This document shows, piece after piece, positions 23,281 through 34,776 of a stretch of 64,000 nucleotides of DNA. Location of the stretch: the NCBI GenBank assembly GCA_000827265.1, contig KN834809.1, positions 221,312-285,311 of the forward strand, given 5' to 3'. The notes under the pieces were generated by a model that worked only from the letters and a program-made list of their open reading frames with translations, did no database searches and was not told the DNA's origin. A program made the translations under genes and the position numbers. Origin of the DNA: Collybiopsis luxurians FD-317 M1. Lineage: Eukaryota > Basidiomycota > Agaricomycetes > Agaricales > Omphalotaceae. Numbering within the stretch: position 1 is the stretch's first letter; the number at the start of each line of letters is the position of its first letter.

Positions 23281-25880
23281 ATGCTGGCCGCGTTCGGGAC
23301 ACCCCAAGCAGTATGTGTGTTTCTTTATTACCTTCTCAAGTTAGACTTAATCTTTTTAGGGCGCCGGAGCTGTAGATGGTCCTCTTGCCGTTGATGTATG
23401 TATTTCAACGTATTCGCAAATAGCTTGCCTAATCATCTCTATAGAATTACAAGCGAGCGGTCTATCGACCTCCGCCATCCAGATTCGTAGTGGATATGTT
23501 ACCGCCCACGAAGCAAGGTTCGTCTCTGATTTTTTATTTTGAAGATGCGAGTATCGTTCTGAATTTTATAATAGGAAGCCAATACAGCTTTGGCATGAAG
23601 ATCACTCCTATTCTTAGCGGAGATAGATCCTCCATATCCTCTGGTGATTCTAGATCATCGAGGGGTTCAAATGTAGAGTATGAGATTTGGAGACGTTGGG
23701 AGGACTGCCTCTGGTTCCAGGACTCGCTGGAGCAGGAGTATTCCCGTCTAGCAAGGATGAAACGCCAGAGGCTGCTTGCTGGAAAAGGCGTAAAGAGGGA
23801 TGGCTTCTACCTTCAGGATAGGGCCTCCTCTTGGGAATCGCTTCCTCCAGGTCCAGAGGCCAACTCTGTGGCCCGGGACATCCATGATATCGTCCCCAAA
23901 ATGACGAAAAAAGGCACTCTCTTCCGCGCCAGCCAAGCTACCATCGATCAGCGTCACGCTGAACTCACTGCTTTTGTAGAGGCTTTGTTTGCCGACGATG
24001 TTCCGACCTTGATCGCAGAATTACGCGCAGATCGTATAGTCACCGATTTCTTTGGATACTGGCGGAGAGATTATGACCTCGCGATGAAGCAAGAGCGTGT
24101 ATCCGGTGGCAAACCTGCGAAACCTCGTTCTTCAATTACCAGCAGCGTGCTTTCTTCTTACTTCACTAATACCGATACAGAATCCATAAGGTCTGTGAAT
24201 AGCACGTCGACCTCACCTTCGTCACCTACCTTCCGAACATCTCGAATCACGGTCTCTACTGAGGCCTATCGATATGCACAAGCTACCAAGTTAAAGGAAC
24301 GACAAAAGTCGGATGATCCTCCCAGACGTAGGTCGACGTCCTCGTCTACGTCCTCATCTGGCTCTTCTTCCTATACCCGCAAATCAACCGGTTCCATCAC
24401 ATCCACTATACCAGGAATACGCGAAGAGGTGCCGCTCACCTTTGATCATAACCCCCAAATCGAGTCACAGAAAGATCGCTTTCTGCAGTCTCTGCCAGAG
24501 GATGCGGAATTGCCTATTCATTCTGACACTGAAAGTGTCCCTCCACCTGTGAGGAGACCAAAGAAGCGATCCTCTCGAGACACGCTTTATCGTCGCAGCG
24601 CGCGTATCTTCACGGCTCCTCCCAATCTGAGCGACGTGGCGGGTGCACCGCAAACCCCAACGGCGGCTGAATGTGAGTATACCTTAAACTTGGTTTTCAT
24701 TCGATTATTCATGTTTTTCAAACTCTAGGGACTCGTGGTATTCGGGATTCATGGCAAACGACTGCTTCCGCCTCTACGTACTTGGAGGGTCTCAACTATA
24801 CCGTCCCCCCTTCGCCAGCGCATGTCTATCACTCCTCCCGCTTATCGATCGGAAGTATCGCTACGTTTATGACAGACTCCTCCGCAGATGCTATCATCCC
24901 TCGAACTCCGGTTCCCAGCATGCCTGCCCGTTCTACCTTACGGAGATCTAAACGAGTGTCCGTCTCTACTGCTGCAAGCGACGACGGTCCTTGGTCGGAT
25001 GGTGACGAAGACCTATTAGATTCTTGTATATTTGGTAAGCTTGCTAGCCAGATGTTAATTCGGTTACTGAATGTGTACCGGGTTTATAGATGCTTTCCCT
25101 ATGCCTGCACATCTGTTCCCATTCCGGGAGCAGGACAAGAAGGGGAAGAGACCCGAGACTGAGGGGGGGAGCACCGGAGCGAGTGAAAGTCGACCGGAAA
25201 CACCGTTAGGGCAGCTCCCCTTCATCCCCACCTCGCCGTTGCGAGTTCAAATCCCCGGACGACGACAGTCTATTCCCGAATCAGTTCTTTCCACATTTTC
25301 GGATGTAGATATGCCTGCATCTGCAGACGTTCAAGTGATATCCGTACCGGAGCCTCCATCTCCGACCTTTTCCACCGCTTCAACCTCCACGGAGTTCACC
25401 TCCTTCACTTCCGCAAGTGATATGTCCACTCTATCCGCATCCACTGCTGCTACTTCCATAGCGGGTTCAGGTGGCAGCGGTGCGAATCTCACCATCAAAG
25501 CTGCCCACAATCAATCCATAATTCTCCTGCGCACTTCCCGCGACATCCGATTTTCGGATATTAGGCAACGAATTTATGACAAGTTTCTTGTGCAGGAGAA
25601 GATTGCTCTTACGGATGCATTTGCTATTGCTTTTGTCATGCCGAGTGAATCGAGCTCCATCGCTGCCGCGAGGAAGGCACCACCTGTTTCTGTCAAGGGC
25701 AAAGGCACTACCACCACCACTAGAGCGAGATCCAACTCGGACTCTTTGGCCGCCGGTACTGGAGCTCAGAGTCTGAACCAGATGATTTTGGTAAGGAACC
25801 AGGCCGATTGGGAGCGTGCTTTGGCGACGACGACCAGTTCGAAGATTACGGTGAGGATCTTGGATACCTTCCAGGAGTGA
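23281..25880 (+). CDS. PX-PB1 domain protein (Bem1-like scaffold without SH3 domains)
   Basis: Phosphoinositide-binding scaffold by domain content. Exons 23281-23310, 23360-23395, 23445-23517, 23575-24672, 24729-25034 and 25090-25880 join in frame to give 777 residues. The intron 23518-23574 is 57 nt and would stay open if retained. Seen: an N-terminal PX-type domain (around residues 20-200) with a long Ser-rich insertion and Y-E-I-W-R-R-W-E-D-C-L-W-F, several hundred residues of Ser/Thr/Pro-rich disorder, and a C-terminal PB1-like domain (T-I-K-A-A-H-N-Q-S-I-I-L-L-R through LVRNQADWERALA to KITVRILDTFQE). PX plus PB1 is the C-terminal half of Bem1, but no SH3 domain is visible. A role in polarity or membrane scaffolding is inference. 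Confidence 0.75.
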
Positions 25881-26372
25881 ACGCATTTTGGTTTGTTTTA
25901 AATTCATATTTCGTCTATCATTGGATTATTATTTTTTTTATCCCCTACTCATATTGGATTCGGCGATGACAGTTATTTCGACCTTTCGACGCCACCCCTG
26001 TTACTTGATGAATTTTTTTTTTTCAAACCTAATTTTGATTTATGACTTTTTTATATTCGATCTTCTGTTACTGACATACATAGATAATTTGTTTCGGCGT
26101 TTTCGACGCGAACATTACTATCATCTTCCACTCCTTTTGATCTTCAACTTGAATGTTCGTTCTATATACATTTTTTTCACTCATTTCGTTACGATTAGGA
26201 TTAGGATTAGTCGAGGGTTTCACGTTTCACCTGGATAGGTTTACTGTATCCGTAGTTTGTATTTTTCACGACAGAAATTAATGACCATAATGGCCAAACT
26301 TAGTAGTACAGAGTATTGCCGTGGGAATAATCAGAGTCCTAGGGTTCGCCCAAGACATGCTTTAATGCTCCG
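25881..26372. other. intergenic between PX-PB1 and ATG15 genes
   Basis: About 490 bp, very T-rich, holding the 3' end of the PX-PB1 gene and the ATG15 promoter. A short TTAGGA triplet array at 26193-26210 is noted under rejected items. Confidence 0.5.
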
Positions 26373-28100
26373 ATGCTCCCCAGTATCATTCTCCAGCTGA
26401 TTGACTTTTTCCTCAGCAGCAGCAGCAGCAACGACCAAAGGTCCCCGTCTACTCCTCTGCAGCTTGAATTAAGGCACCAGCACGCCGTCGATGTCTCGGG
26501 TTCATCTCCTCACGTTATATTCCAAGACGTACCTGCCCATCTAAAAGCTTTGTCCTTATCTTCATCTCAAGCAGACAGCTTCGTTATCAATACACGTCCC
26601 ACATCTTTACACAAACCCTCCCATTACGATTATCATTCTCAATGGCAGGCACGAGTGCATTCCATGAAATTTGGTCAATGTCAGACCAATGTGTCGAGTT
26701 GGAATTGGGATTGGGAAGAAATTAGTGTACCTGGACCGGACATTGAAAGCCGCAAGACGTTGTTGCAACTCGCTAAGATGGCCAATAATGCCTATGTAGA
26801 GCCGGGCGATGCGGCTTGGTATGATTTAGGTGGAAAGTTCAATAGTGTTGCGTAACCGCCTTGTAACTCTACCAGATTGGATTGTCAAACTAACCAGCCC
26901 ACTACCCTCCCTCTCCCTTCTCCCTTCTGCACACAGACTTACCCGTTCGGATGGGAACCAGACGCAGATGGGTTCCGCGGTCAAGTTTTTGCGACTGAAG
27001 ACAATTCGACCGTTGTTGTATCTATCAAAGGAACTTCAGCGGGTGTTTTTGGCGGTGGGAAGACGGCCAAGAAGGACAAACTGAATGACAACTTGCTTTT
27101 TAGCTGTTGTTGTGCCCGAGTGGATTGGACTTGGTCGACGGTTTGTGGGTGTTATCGTGGAGGTTGGAAATGTGATCAGAGTAAGTTACACCGCACGTTA
27201 CGATCTAGACGAGAAGATGCTAATTAAGGATCGTTTACTTAGGATGTGTTGAGGACGCGTTGATTGAGGAATCGTTATTTTATTCTATTGGGATTGTACG
27301 TTATCCTCTCTCTTACTCAGACCGACCTAAACCTCATCCTCCTTCCGCAGAATCTATACAACAATCTAACCTACATTTACCCTGACTCAAACATATGGGT
27401 CATCGGACACTCCCTAGGGGGTGCCCTGGCTTCTCTCATTGGTATCACATTCGGTAAGTTAGAGTCAGTAACTTTGTCATAGCCCAACTCGTCTAATTCC
27501 TCTCTCTCTCCTGCAAAGGTGCCCCAGTCGTAGCTTTCGAATCTCCAGGCGAAAGAATGGCTGCCAGCCGTCTCCACCTTCCGTCTCCCCCATCAACTCA
27601 TCATGTTACGCACGTATATCACACTGCAGACCCGATAGCGATGGGGACGTGCAATGGCGTCTTGTCCAGTTGTGCATTGGGGGGGTACGCGATGGAATCA
27701 AGGTGAGCGGGGTAGAGATTCTTCTGGTCCCTCACTGTGTCGTCTCACACTTACATCTTAACTTTTGCACAGATGTCACCTCGGTAAATCAATCATCTTC
27801 GACACCGTATCCAACTCTTCTTGGGCCGTCGATATTCGCACACACACTATTGTGACCGTGATTGAGAAGATCCTCTCAGATCCTTGGCCGCCTAGTGTAG
27901 AGATTGGCAGAGAAGTCCCAGAGACTATCGTCGAGGACGATTGTGTGGTGAATCCTCATTTCAACTCTGGTCCATGGCCGTATCTGACTATTCTGTCTCT
28001 GCGCTGTTAGGAGTGCTACAGCTGGGAATTCGGCTCGTTTCCAGATAAAAGTCGGGTTCAGAAGGGGCAGAATGTAGAAATGGACAATGATTTGTACTAG
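26373..28100 (+). CDS. ATG15: autophagy-related vacuolar lipase Atg15
   Basis: Phospholipase that dissolves autophagic and multivesicular bodies inside the vacuole. Exons 26373-26846, 26937-27180, 27243-27295, 27351-27453, 27519-27702, 27773-27947 and 28011-28100 join in frame to give 440 residues. Seen: a short N-terminal hydrophobic segment ([14 protein letters not shown]) fitting the type II anchor, [31 protein letters not shown], a Cys cluster [14 protein letters not shown], the lipase nucleophile elbow [29 protein letters not shown], the Asp-containing [14 protein letters not shown], and the His region [12 protein letters not shown], ending [11 protein letters not shown]. All are characteristic of Atg15. 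The donor at 26847 (GTTGCG) is weak but gives the expected S-T-Y-P-F-G-W junction. Confidence 0.9.
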
Positions 28101-28544
28101 TAGTAGATGCACACACGCACTCATGACGAACGAATTTACATGAAGAATCTTTTTCTAATACTACTACGCTGCGATTTCTATGGTTGGAGAAACTTGAACA
28201 GGAATGATAATGTACAGAGTGAAATGGATGTAAGGAAACCGTTATCTACGTACGCCTGATGAAGTCCATTCTAAGGATCCATGCAATGCAAGAAAGCCAA
28301 GGACAAATTAGAGAGCAGCAAGATTAAGAAGATAAGAAAACTAGGAGTAATTAGCGGTGGTAAAGGGTAGAGAGACTACTGAGGGCGGTGCTCTAGGTGG
28401 GCCCCGAATTTTGAATATACGACTATCAGAAATTAGATTGGAAAGGAAGATGTGTGAAGAAAAGAGAACTCAGAGTGGATAACAAAATTGTCACGAAAAG
28501 AGAGGTGAGAGAACAGGATGAACGACTCGCTCTTTGATTTTCAA
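28101..28544. other. convergent intergenic region
   Basis: About 440 bp between the convergent ends of ATG15 and the trehalase gene. No supported open frame or motif. Confidence 0.5.
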
Positions 28545-31400
28545 TCAGTCATGAGTAACAATCTCCAATGAATCCATAGCAAGGCCCAACGGATCCGAAG
28601 ACATATCTTGCATCATCGCCTGCTCAGCATTGCCATTGGCGCCGGCGGAGAAGAAGACTTCGGGAGAAGTGCATGCAGCTACAGCGCGACGCATGTGGCT
28701 GTTGAGGAAGGACAATCCAACTTGGTAAGCAGCTTGAAGGGAATGGGGGTGCTAGGATGAGTAATCTGCGGGCTCGGAGAAGCGCAGGATACTCACCATT
28801 CATCCAGCCAAAACCTTCACGGGGAACCAGCTTGAAATCGATTCCTTGGTTCCCGTATTCAGCGTCTACGAGATGTGACAGTTTGACAGCATCGAACTGG
28901 TCAAGAAAAGACATGTCAGTATTGGCCTTTCAATTGAATGTAGCGTAAAGAGCTCACTTTCTCTGGAACAACGCCGTTGAAGTCGACAAAAGCGGTCGTC
29001 ATCCTAAACATCGTTTAATACCGAGGGAGAAGGAGCGGAAAAGAGTAAAATGCGCACATGTACAGGAATCTATACGCCAGTCTCTGCGCATCCTCAAGAT
29101 AGCCATATCGCTCCAATCCCACCCATGCCATTATCTGATGTGGCGGCCTGTATAAAGTGAAAGCGTTAGCCATTAATGGATTCTACCGCGTTCGTGAATA
29201 AACGTGCCATGCGTATCTATTGAGAAACGGGATCGTTAGTGAATGTAGAAAGATGAGAAAAGCATACATACGGGTAATCCCACTGTCGATTAGGTCTGTC
29301 CAAGGAGATTTTACCCCGAGATTCCTCCGTTCCAGAAACGAGTCCACCGAGAACTTCGAACTTCTTCAAAGATTGAGTACTGTGCCACAAATAGAGAAAT
29401 CAGAACTGCGATCTTCTCCAATGAGAAGGTAACAGAGTGAACCACATACACTAGTTTCCACGCCTGCTCCTCGCTTGCACATCCAGCCCACAACGACCAC
29501 AATGAGGTCACACTTTCATACAAGATCTCCTGCTCCTTGACAGTGTCATAATCGAAGTAAAGGCTTTTGCTCTCGTTCCACAAATACTTGTCAATCATCT
29601 GTTTCCTAAATTCTGCCCTCTCAAACCACTCATCACTCCTCTGCGGCTTGCTCTTTGAGCTTTCTCTAGCAGGATTGGCATATGTCTCTGGCGAAATAGG
29701 GAACGGAGAGAGAGGGAACTCCTCTTCCATCTCGAGCTCGTCATCGAATACCTCACGAATAGCAGTCCCGATATCAATCTCGTACTTGTACAACAATGCC
29801 TGTAAATCAATAGTGGCAAGGTTCGCACATCGCTTTTCGAATCGATACGTTGTATCGTGACCAGACTCTCGCACGGCACGATCGTGGAGGAAGTACTCAT
29901 CGAGCCCAGGCTCTTTCAGCACACCGGCATTGTATTTCTCGCTGAACTCGAGAATAGAAAGGCCATGCTTTGCAGCATAGGGTTCGAGAATATGTGTAAA
30001 ATGCGTCGCTTCGGTTTCTGGAGGAATGCCGAGACCGTCGGGGCGATAACGGGAAAGACCCGTCTTAGGATCCATACGGGGCTCGGCGACCCAGATAGTA
30101 TGATATTCCTTGATAGCAGCTTGGATGGCACGCTTCAGCCATGCGCGGTTGGCATCGACATCTGAACGATCTAGTTGATTGAAGATTTGCAGAGCCATGT
30201 CAGTTAGGAAAGGCGGCTGGGTTCGACAGAGGTAATAGCTTCGACTTCCGTTCAGAATCTTGCCGTAATGTTTGATTTCGAAGATAAAATGGTCGATCAT
30301 TCCTTGAGCCATAGTGACCTTGCCATCAACCAGAAGCCCGAGGGAGATAAAGTAGGAATCCCAGTTGTACAGCTGGACAAGAGGAGTTATTGCGGCTTTC
30401 GATGAGGAAGCAGCTACCACGTACCTCGTTGAAGCGGGCACCGGGGACGATGAACGGAATGCCCTTCAGAGTCTTCCCTCCCCTTCCATCGTCGATCTCG
30501 TTCATAGCCAACGCCAGAATTCCAGGTTTGTTGTTCAAGCTCTTGACGAAAGCGGGGTCATCGGGTTTCGGAGGCAATACTTGGACATCTAAGTTTAGGT
30601 GCGGCTTTTCGCTAGCTACTTTGCGGTAATACTCAGCCATAGCAGGTTCGCCGTGAGGAACGTAGATTCTAGGGTTGACGCGACCAGTACGGTTCTTTGG
30701 ATCGGCACATATGATTTCAAGTCCTTCACCATCAATCCGACGAGTTAACGAATGCCAGAACGAGTTCTTGATCATGCGAGAAAGACGGTCAACGGGGTTC
30801 TCTGTAAGACGGCCTTCATCAAGGACGATTCTCTTGCGGCCATGGTCTCGAGCAAGCGCTAGCTCCTGCAAAAGGTTGGAGAGCATGTACGTCCCCTAGC
30901 AGAACACTGATCGATGGGTTGGCTCACATGCAGGTAAAGAAGCACATACTCGGATATCAAATGTCTTGAAGCCATTACTGGTCGCCGTTCCCAACGCCAT
31001 AACTTTAGGTCCAGCATCGGTTACGCTGATTTGGAAGTCGCCGTCTGTGTCCTCCTGCTCCAGCACCAGACGAATGGTCTCCTCAACATCGATGAGGAAG
31101 CGTCTGGGGTGTGAGGCCTTTTCATCATGGGACAAGCGGCGAACTTTTGAATGACTTCCGTCATCGAAAACTGGTGCTCGTCTAGGGTTGTAGCCATGCA
31201 GATGTGACTAGAGCTAGGTATGAGGACAATTGTAGGAGATAAAGAGACAGAGGACTGACAGCACTGTACGTCCGGGAACGGGTGAAGGTCTCGCTTTTAC
31301 CATAATAATCAGCAGCCTCTTTGATGGGTGCCGAAGCATTTAGCGCGTCATGCTCGTCGACAAAAGTAACGTTTGTTGGATGGGTTAAAGAAGGAGCCAT
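28545..31400 (-). CDS. NTH1: neutral (cytosolic) trehalase, GH37
   Basis: Hydrolyses trehalose to two glucose when reserves are mobilised. The start at 31400 ([11 protein letters not shown]) is the first ATG of a clear exon; the junction after exon 1 (near 31260-31180) is uncertain. Seen on minus: a cAMP-kinase-type site VRRLSHDEK, a Ca-binding-like acidic loop [16 protein letters not shown] matching the Nth1 regulatory motif, [12 protein letters not shown] joined to [14 protein letters not shown] (GH37 signature 1), [43 protein letters not shown] and [17 protein letters not shown]. No signal peptide, as expected for the neutral enzyme. The signature-2 region at 29290-29140 is split by introns; a 9-nt exon (29216-29208) with a GC donor best restores QWDYPYAWPPHQ. 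Regulation by PKA and 14-3-3 is known for the family and inferred here. Confidence 0.88.
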
Positions 31401-31780
31401 AATAGTAATTATCAAGGTTCAAGGTAGAGTTCAAGTTCAAGCTTTCAAGTCGTGACGCTATTCAATGTTATAGTGACCCCGTGGGAAGTTCTACTAGCCG
31501 CCATTCCCGGTGCCAAAAATTTCAATCCGTGGAGAGCAGAGGAGCTTTCGAGGAGTCAGTCGGGCCAAGGTACCCGAAAAAAATTTAAAAAAATAAAAAA
31601 GATTGACGTGCAGCTCGAACTCCTTGAGAGGTACACAGAGGCACTCTCCTTGCCCTGTGCCAATCAAGCCAGCAATGAATCATCTCAATCCCAATGTCGG
31701 ACGTTCAACGTGACACAACTCTAATAAAGTCGCCCAGTAGCGTAATACGGCGAACTTGTATTGATCCCCAAAGATTGTTT
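31401..31780. other. intergenic between trehalase and ATG22 genes
   Basis: About 380 bp upstream of the trehalase start and beyond the ATG22 stop. A plus-strand open frame at 31452-31724 has no motif and low-complexity K-rich sequence; I do not regard it as a gene. Confidence 0.5.
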
Positions 31781-34435
31781 TCATACATTCGCCATCTTCG
31801 CGTCCGGGTCTCCTGTATACGCGCTCGCTAAGTGTCCACTAGTCTCGAAAGCTTTCCTTTTACTCTCCGCTGTTATGAACTCCTCACACTCAACCCGGCT
31901 CTTCGGGACGTCTACCATCCAAAGGAAAATCATGCTAAAGACACCACTGTATATCGCTTGAGTATTTTAGGTTAGTTGCAGATGGAAAGACGCGTACAGT
32001 GCGAAAAGAAACGCGAAGGGCATGTTATTATTGTTGTTCGAGTCCGTGATAATGGCCGAGGAGACGAATGGGCCTATGAACGCAGAGGTTTTGCCAACCT
32101 ACACGAAATTTAGTACGAGTGATCCGTGAATTTTGAGCTTGAGAGACTTGCCACGGAGAACAGGGCAAAGAACAGGAACCTATCAGAGCACAGAATATTT
32201 AACTGACTGTCCAAAAAATATAAAACAAAGATGGCTTGCATTTGCGGTAGAGGAGATACCTCGCTAATCATTGTTTGGCTGTACGCATACCTAGCCCCAA
32301 ATCAGTCAATTATAATGGGGAATATTCCGATAAACACTTACCATGGGCAAACCATAACACCGTAAAATACTTGATATGCCCTGATTCGTTAACTCGGTCA
32401 GTCTTCCCAGAAACCAATTAGAATTTCATGTAATAAACTGACCAAACTTCCCAAACATGTTTGAATCCGAACTTGTCCGTGTGGACACCAATGAGGCCCC
32501 ATATCGTTAAGACCTAAGTAAGTATATAGACCGTGAAATCCCATCCGAATAGCAAACCAAACACTGACAATAATCCAAATGGCATTAAATGTCAGCATTG
32601 CTTTTGTACTGATGCCAAATCGCTTTTGAACAAGCCAGAACCCACTGGAAATGCGTGGCGTCAACTATGGGAAACATCCGGATATGGCTAAACAACCCAC
32701 TAGATACCAATCGCCTGCGCTACAATCCCGACGATTAATAATAATGTTAACTGAAGAGTTGAGTACGAAACAAGGCTGGCAATGGTTAGCATCATATCAA
32801 CTGGATAAAGGCGCTGAATGGTTCTATACCTGTTTTGTAGTGTGCCGACAACGGTACTGCAAATGCGGATGAGACCGAGATGTGCTATTGGTGTGTAAGA
32901 AGATCTTACACTGTGGTGTTCAACACATCTCCCCTGTATTCCGTGAGATAAGTCACATATGTAGGCCCCGAAATTATCTACGCACATCAGAAAATAGAAG
33001 ACCAGATAGAGGAACGTCTGCTTGAGCCTCAGACATTCTCTGAGTGCGACGTAAGTTTGCTTGAATCCGACAGTCAGAAGACTGGTACTAGGAGGTAGTT
33101 TGAGGCCAGGGCGTCGTTTTTCCAAGAAGAACCAAGGTAATGCAACAAGGACTGAATGATTATACAATACATAAACCCTTGAGAAATCAGCTCAATGGTA
33201 ACATAACTTACGCCAAACACCCCCAGCAAAAGCAATTAACACACTGAATGCTTTGGTATTGTTCTCCGTGCTTTCATCGGACTTGAGTCCTCTAAGAATA
33301 CCAACCATGATAGCAAGGATGATGACCTCGCCCACTGATTGAACGGTGAAAGCAATGTTCGAGACCCGATTCCGGGACAAGGATGTAAACTTAGTATGAG
33401 CTTCCAGGCTGAGGATCTAAGATTCAGTTTGGAATCGATCATGACCAAGACGTCCTACATACTCTTTTTTCCCCTCCTTCACCTCAACAAGTGATTGTTT
33501 TACTTCCGGAAGATCACGAACCAAACCGGGAAATGCAGCAGTCCAAAAGGTTAATGAGCACTATACAGACGATTCAATTAGCCAAGTATCGTAAGTGGAG
33601 GTTTAAAGAATCCGACTTGGTATGTTATCACTGTTTATAGATCCTCTTAGAGCCGAGGCAAGAAGGTCACAAAGTTTCGGACTTACATCCCAAGATATAT
33701 AGCGCGATACCTGCTCGCCAGTTAGTTGGATCATCAACACCTAACCAGGCGAACGAAACAGCAACAGCTAGAAACGTGAAAAAAATCGTAATGTTCGGTC
33801 TGAATCCCAATGTATTAGCAGGAGTTTCATTCAGATAAAAATCAGAACATCTATGAACCTCCAGCGTCCATAATCGGCCCAAGCTCCGATTAAAAGCAAT
33901 AATACAGCTTGGATCGCGAAGGAAAGTCCATTAGTCACAAGTACAATTGAGTTTACTGCCAGGCAGAAAATAAGTTCAGCGGCGCTATTCACCCGTTTCT
34001 TGGCTCACCATCCCGCTTTCTGCCCAAGTAAGGCAAAACGCACCCATCGTCTCCGCAGGCAAGAGCGATTAAATTTTGGAATTGACTGGGTCCAAAGTTA
34101 AAGCCTACACGTTGCAGATGAGTGAAAATCGTCATTCATTTCAGTGCGATAGGCAGCCAGAACTTGCCTGCCAATCCGTTGTTTCCTAATTCCACCTAAT
34201 AAGAGATCGTTGATTAAGGGGAGATGTGGAAAAATACATACCGACACTGTAGAGATAGTATGACCTATTTTTCCAACATAGTCAAAAAAATTTTTCAAGC
34301 GGTCAGACGCGTATGAGAGTACCATAATTCCAAGCGCGTCGTGTCATGAATGGATTCTGCGTCATTTGGGTCCTGGAAAGCCAAAGTATCGGCTGGAACA
34401 TCAGGACTTTTCTCCTCACCGTCCTGGGAAGTCAT
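31781..34435 (-). CDS. ATG22: Atg22-family vacuolar amino-acid effluxer (MFS-like)
   Basis: Releases amino acids from the vacuole after autophagic breakdown. The Met at 34435 opens MTSQDGEEKSPDVPADTLAF. Many short exons follow: FNFGPSQFQNLIALACGDDG, NSIVLVTNGLSFAIQAVLLL, GAWADYGRWR joined to PNITIFFTFLAVAVSFAWLG, MSRNRVSNIAFTVQSVGEVI, ENNTKAFSVLIAFAGGVW, ALPWFFLEKRRPGLKLPP, FKQTYVALRECLRLKQTFLY, SYSTLQLTLLLIVGIVAQA and FWLVQKRFGISTKAML. The C-terminus is MIFLWMVDVPKSRVECEEF, ending at 31781. The combination R-N-R-V-S-N plus L-R-E-C-L-R-L-K-Q-T-F-L-Y marks the Atg22 family. Intron 34167-34105 has a GC donor (GGCAAGT on minus) and joins GNNGLA to GFNFGPSQF. Not every junction was fixed, but no disabling change was seen. 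Confidence 0.83.
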
Positions 34436-34776
34436 GGTTGGAGTCAGGGTGAAGATAAGGGAAAGGATGATGCGTTGACATCGCAAGTTGAATACATCGT
34501 GACAGTAAAGAACTGAAATGATCTAGTGATCAAAAATGGCAATGGTAGGTGGCGCGCAAGCCGGACGGTGACGACGACCGAGGGTAGTGATATTTAAAGA
34601 GTAGTCAGTTATCGAGCACGTCAAGCGCGCTCAGGGTCCTATGTAAAGTCATAATAAGTCGACCAGAGTAAAGTACAATAGTTAGGTAGCTTGTACATGT
34701 ACAACAATCCAACATGTCCGTCCATCATTCAAGTAGAACCCGAGGAGAAAGAGAACAGCAATAAATACGACGAGAT

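Noticed and set aside
26193..26210. Three TTAGGA units resembling telomeric repeat
   Set aside because: Fungal telomere repeats are TTAGGG; three imperfect units inside a T-rich intergenic region are too few to indicate an old telomere.
31452..31724. Plus-strand open frame of 90 codons upstream of the trehalase gene
   Set aside because: It is Lys-rich and low complexity in its middle, has no motif or splice support, and lies in the trehalase promoter region.
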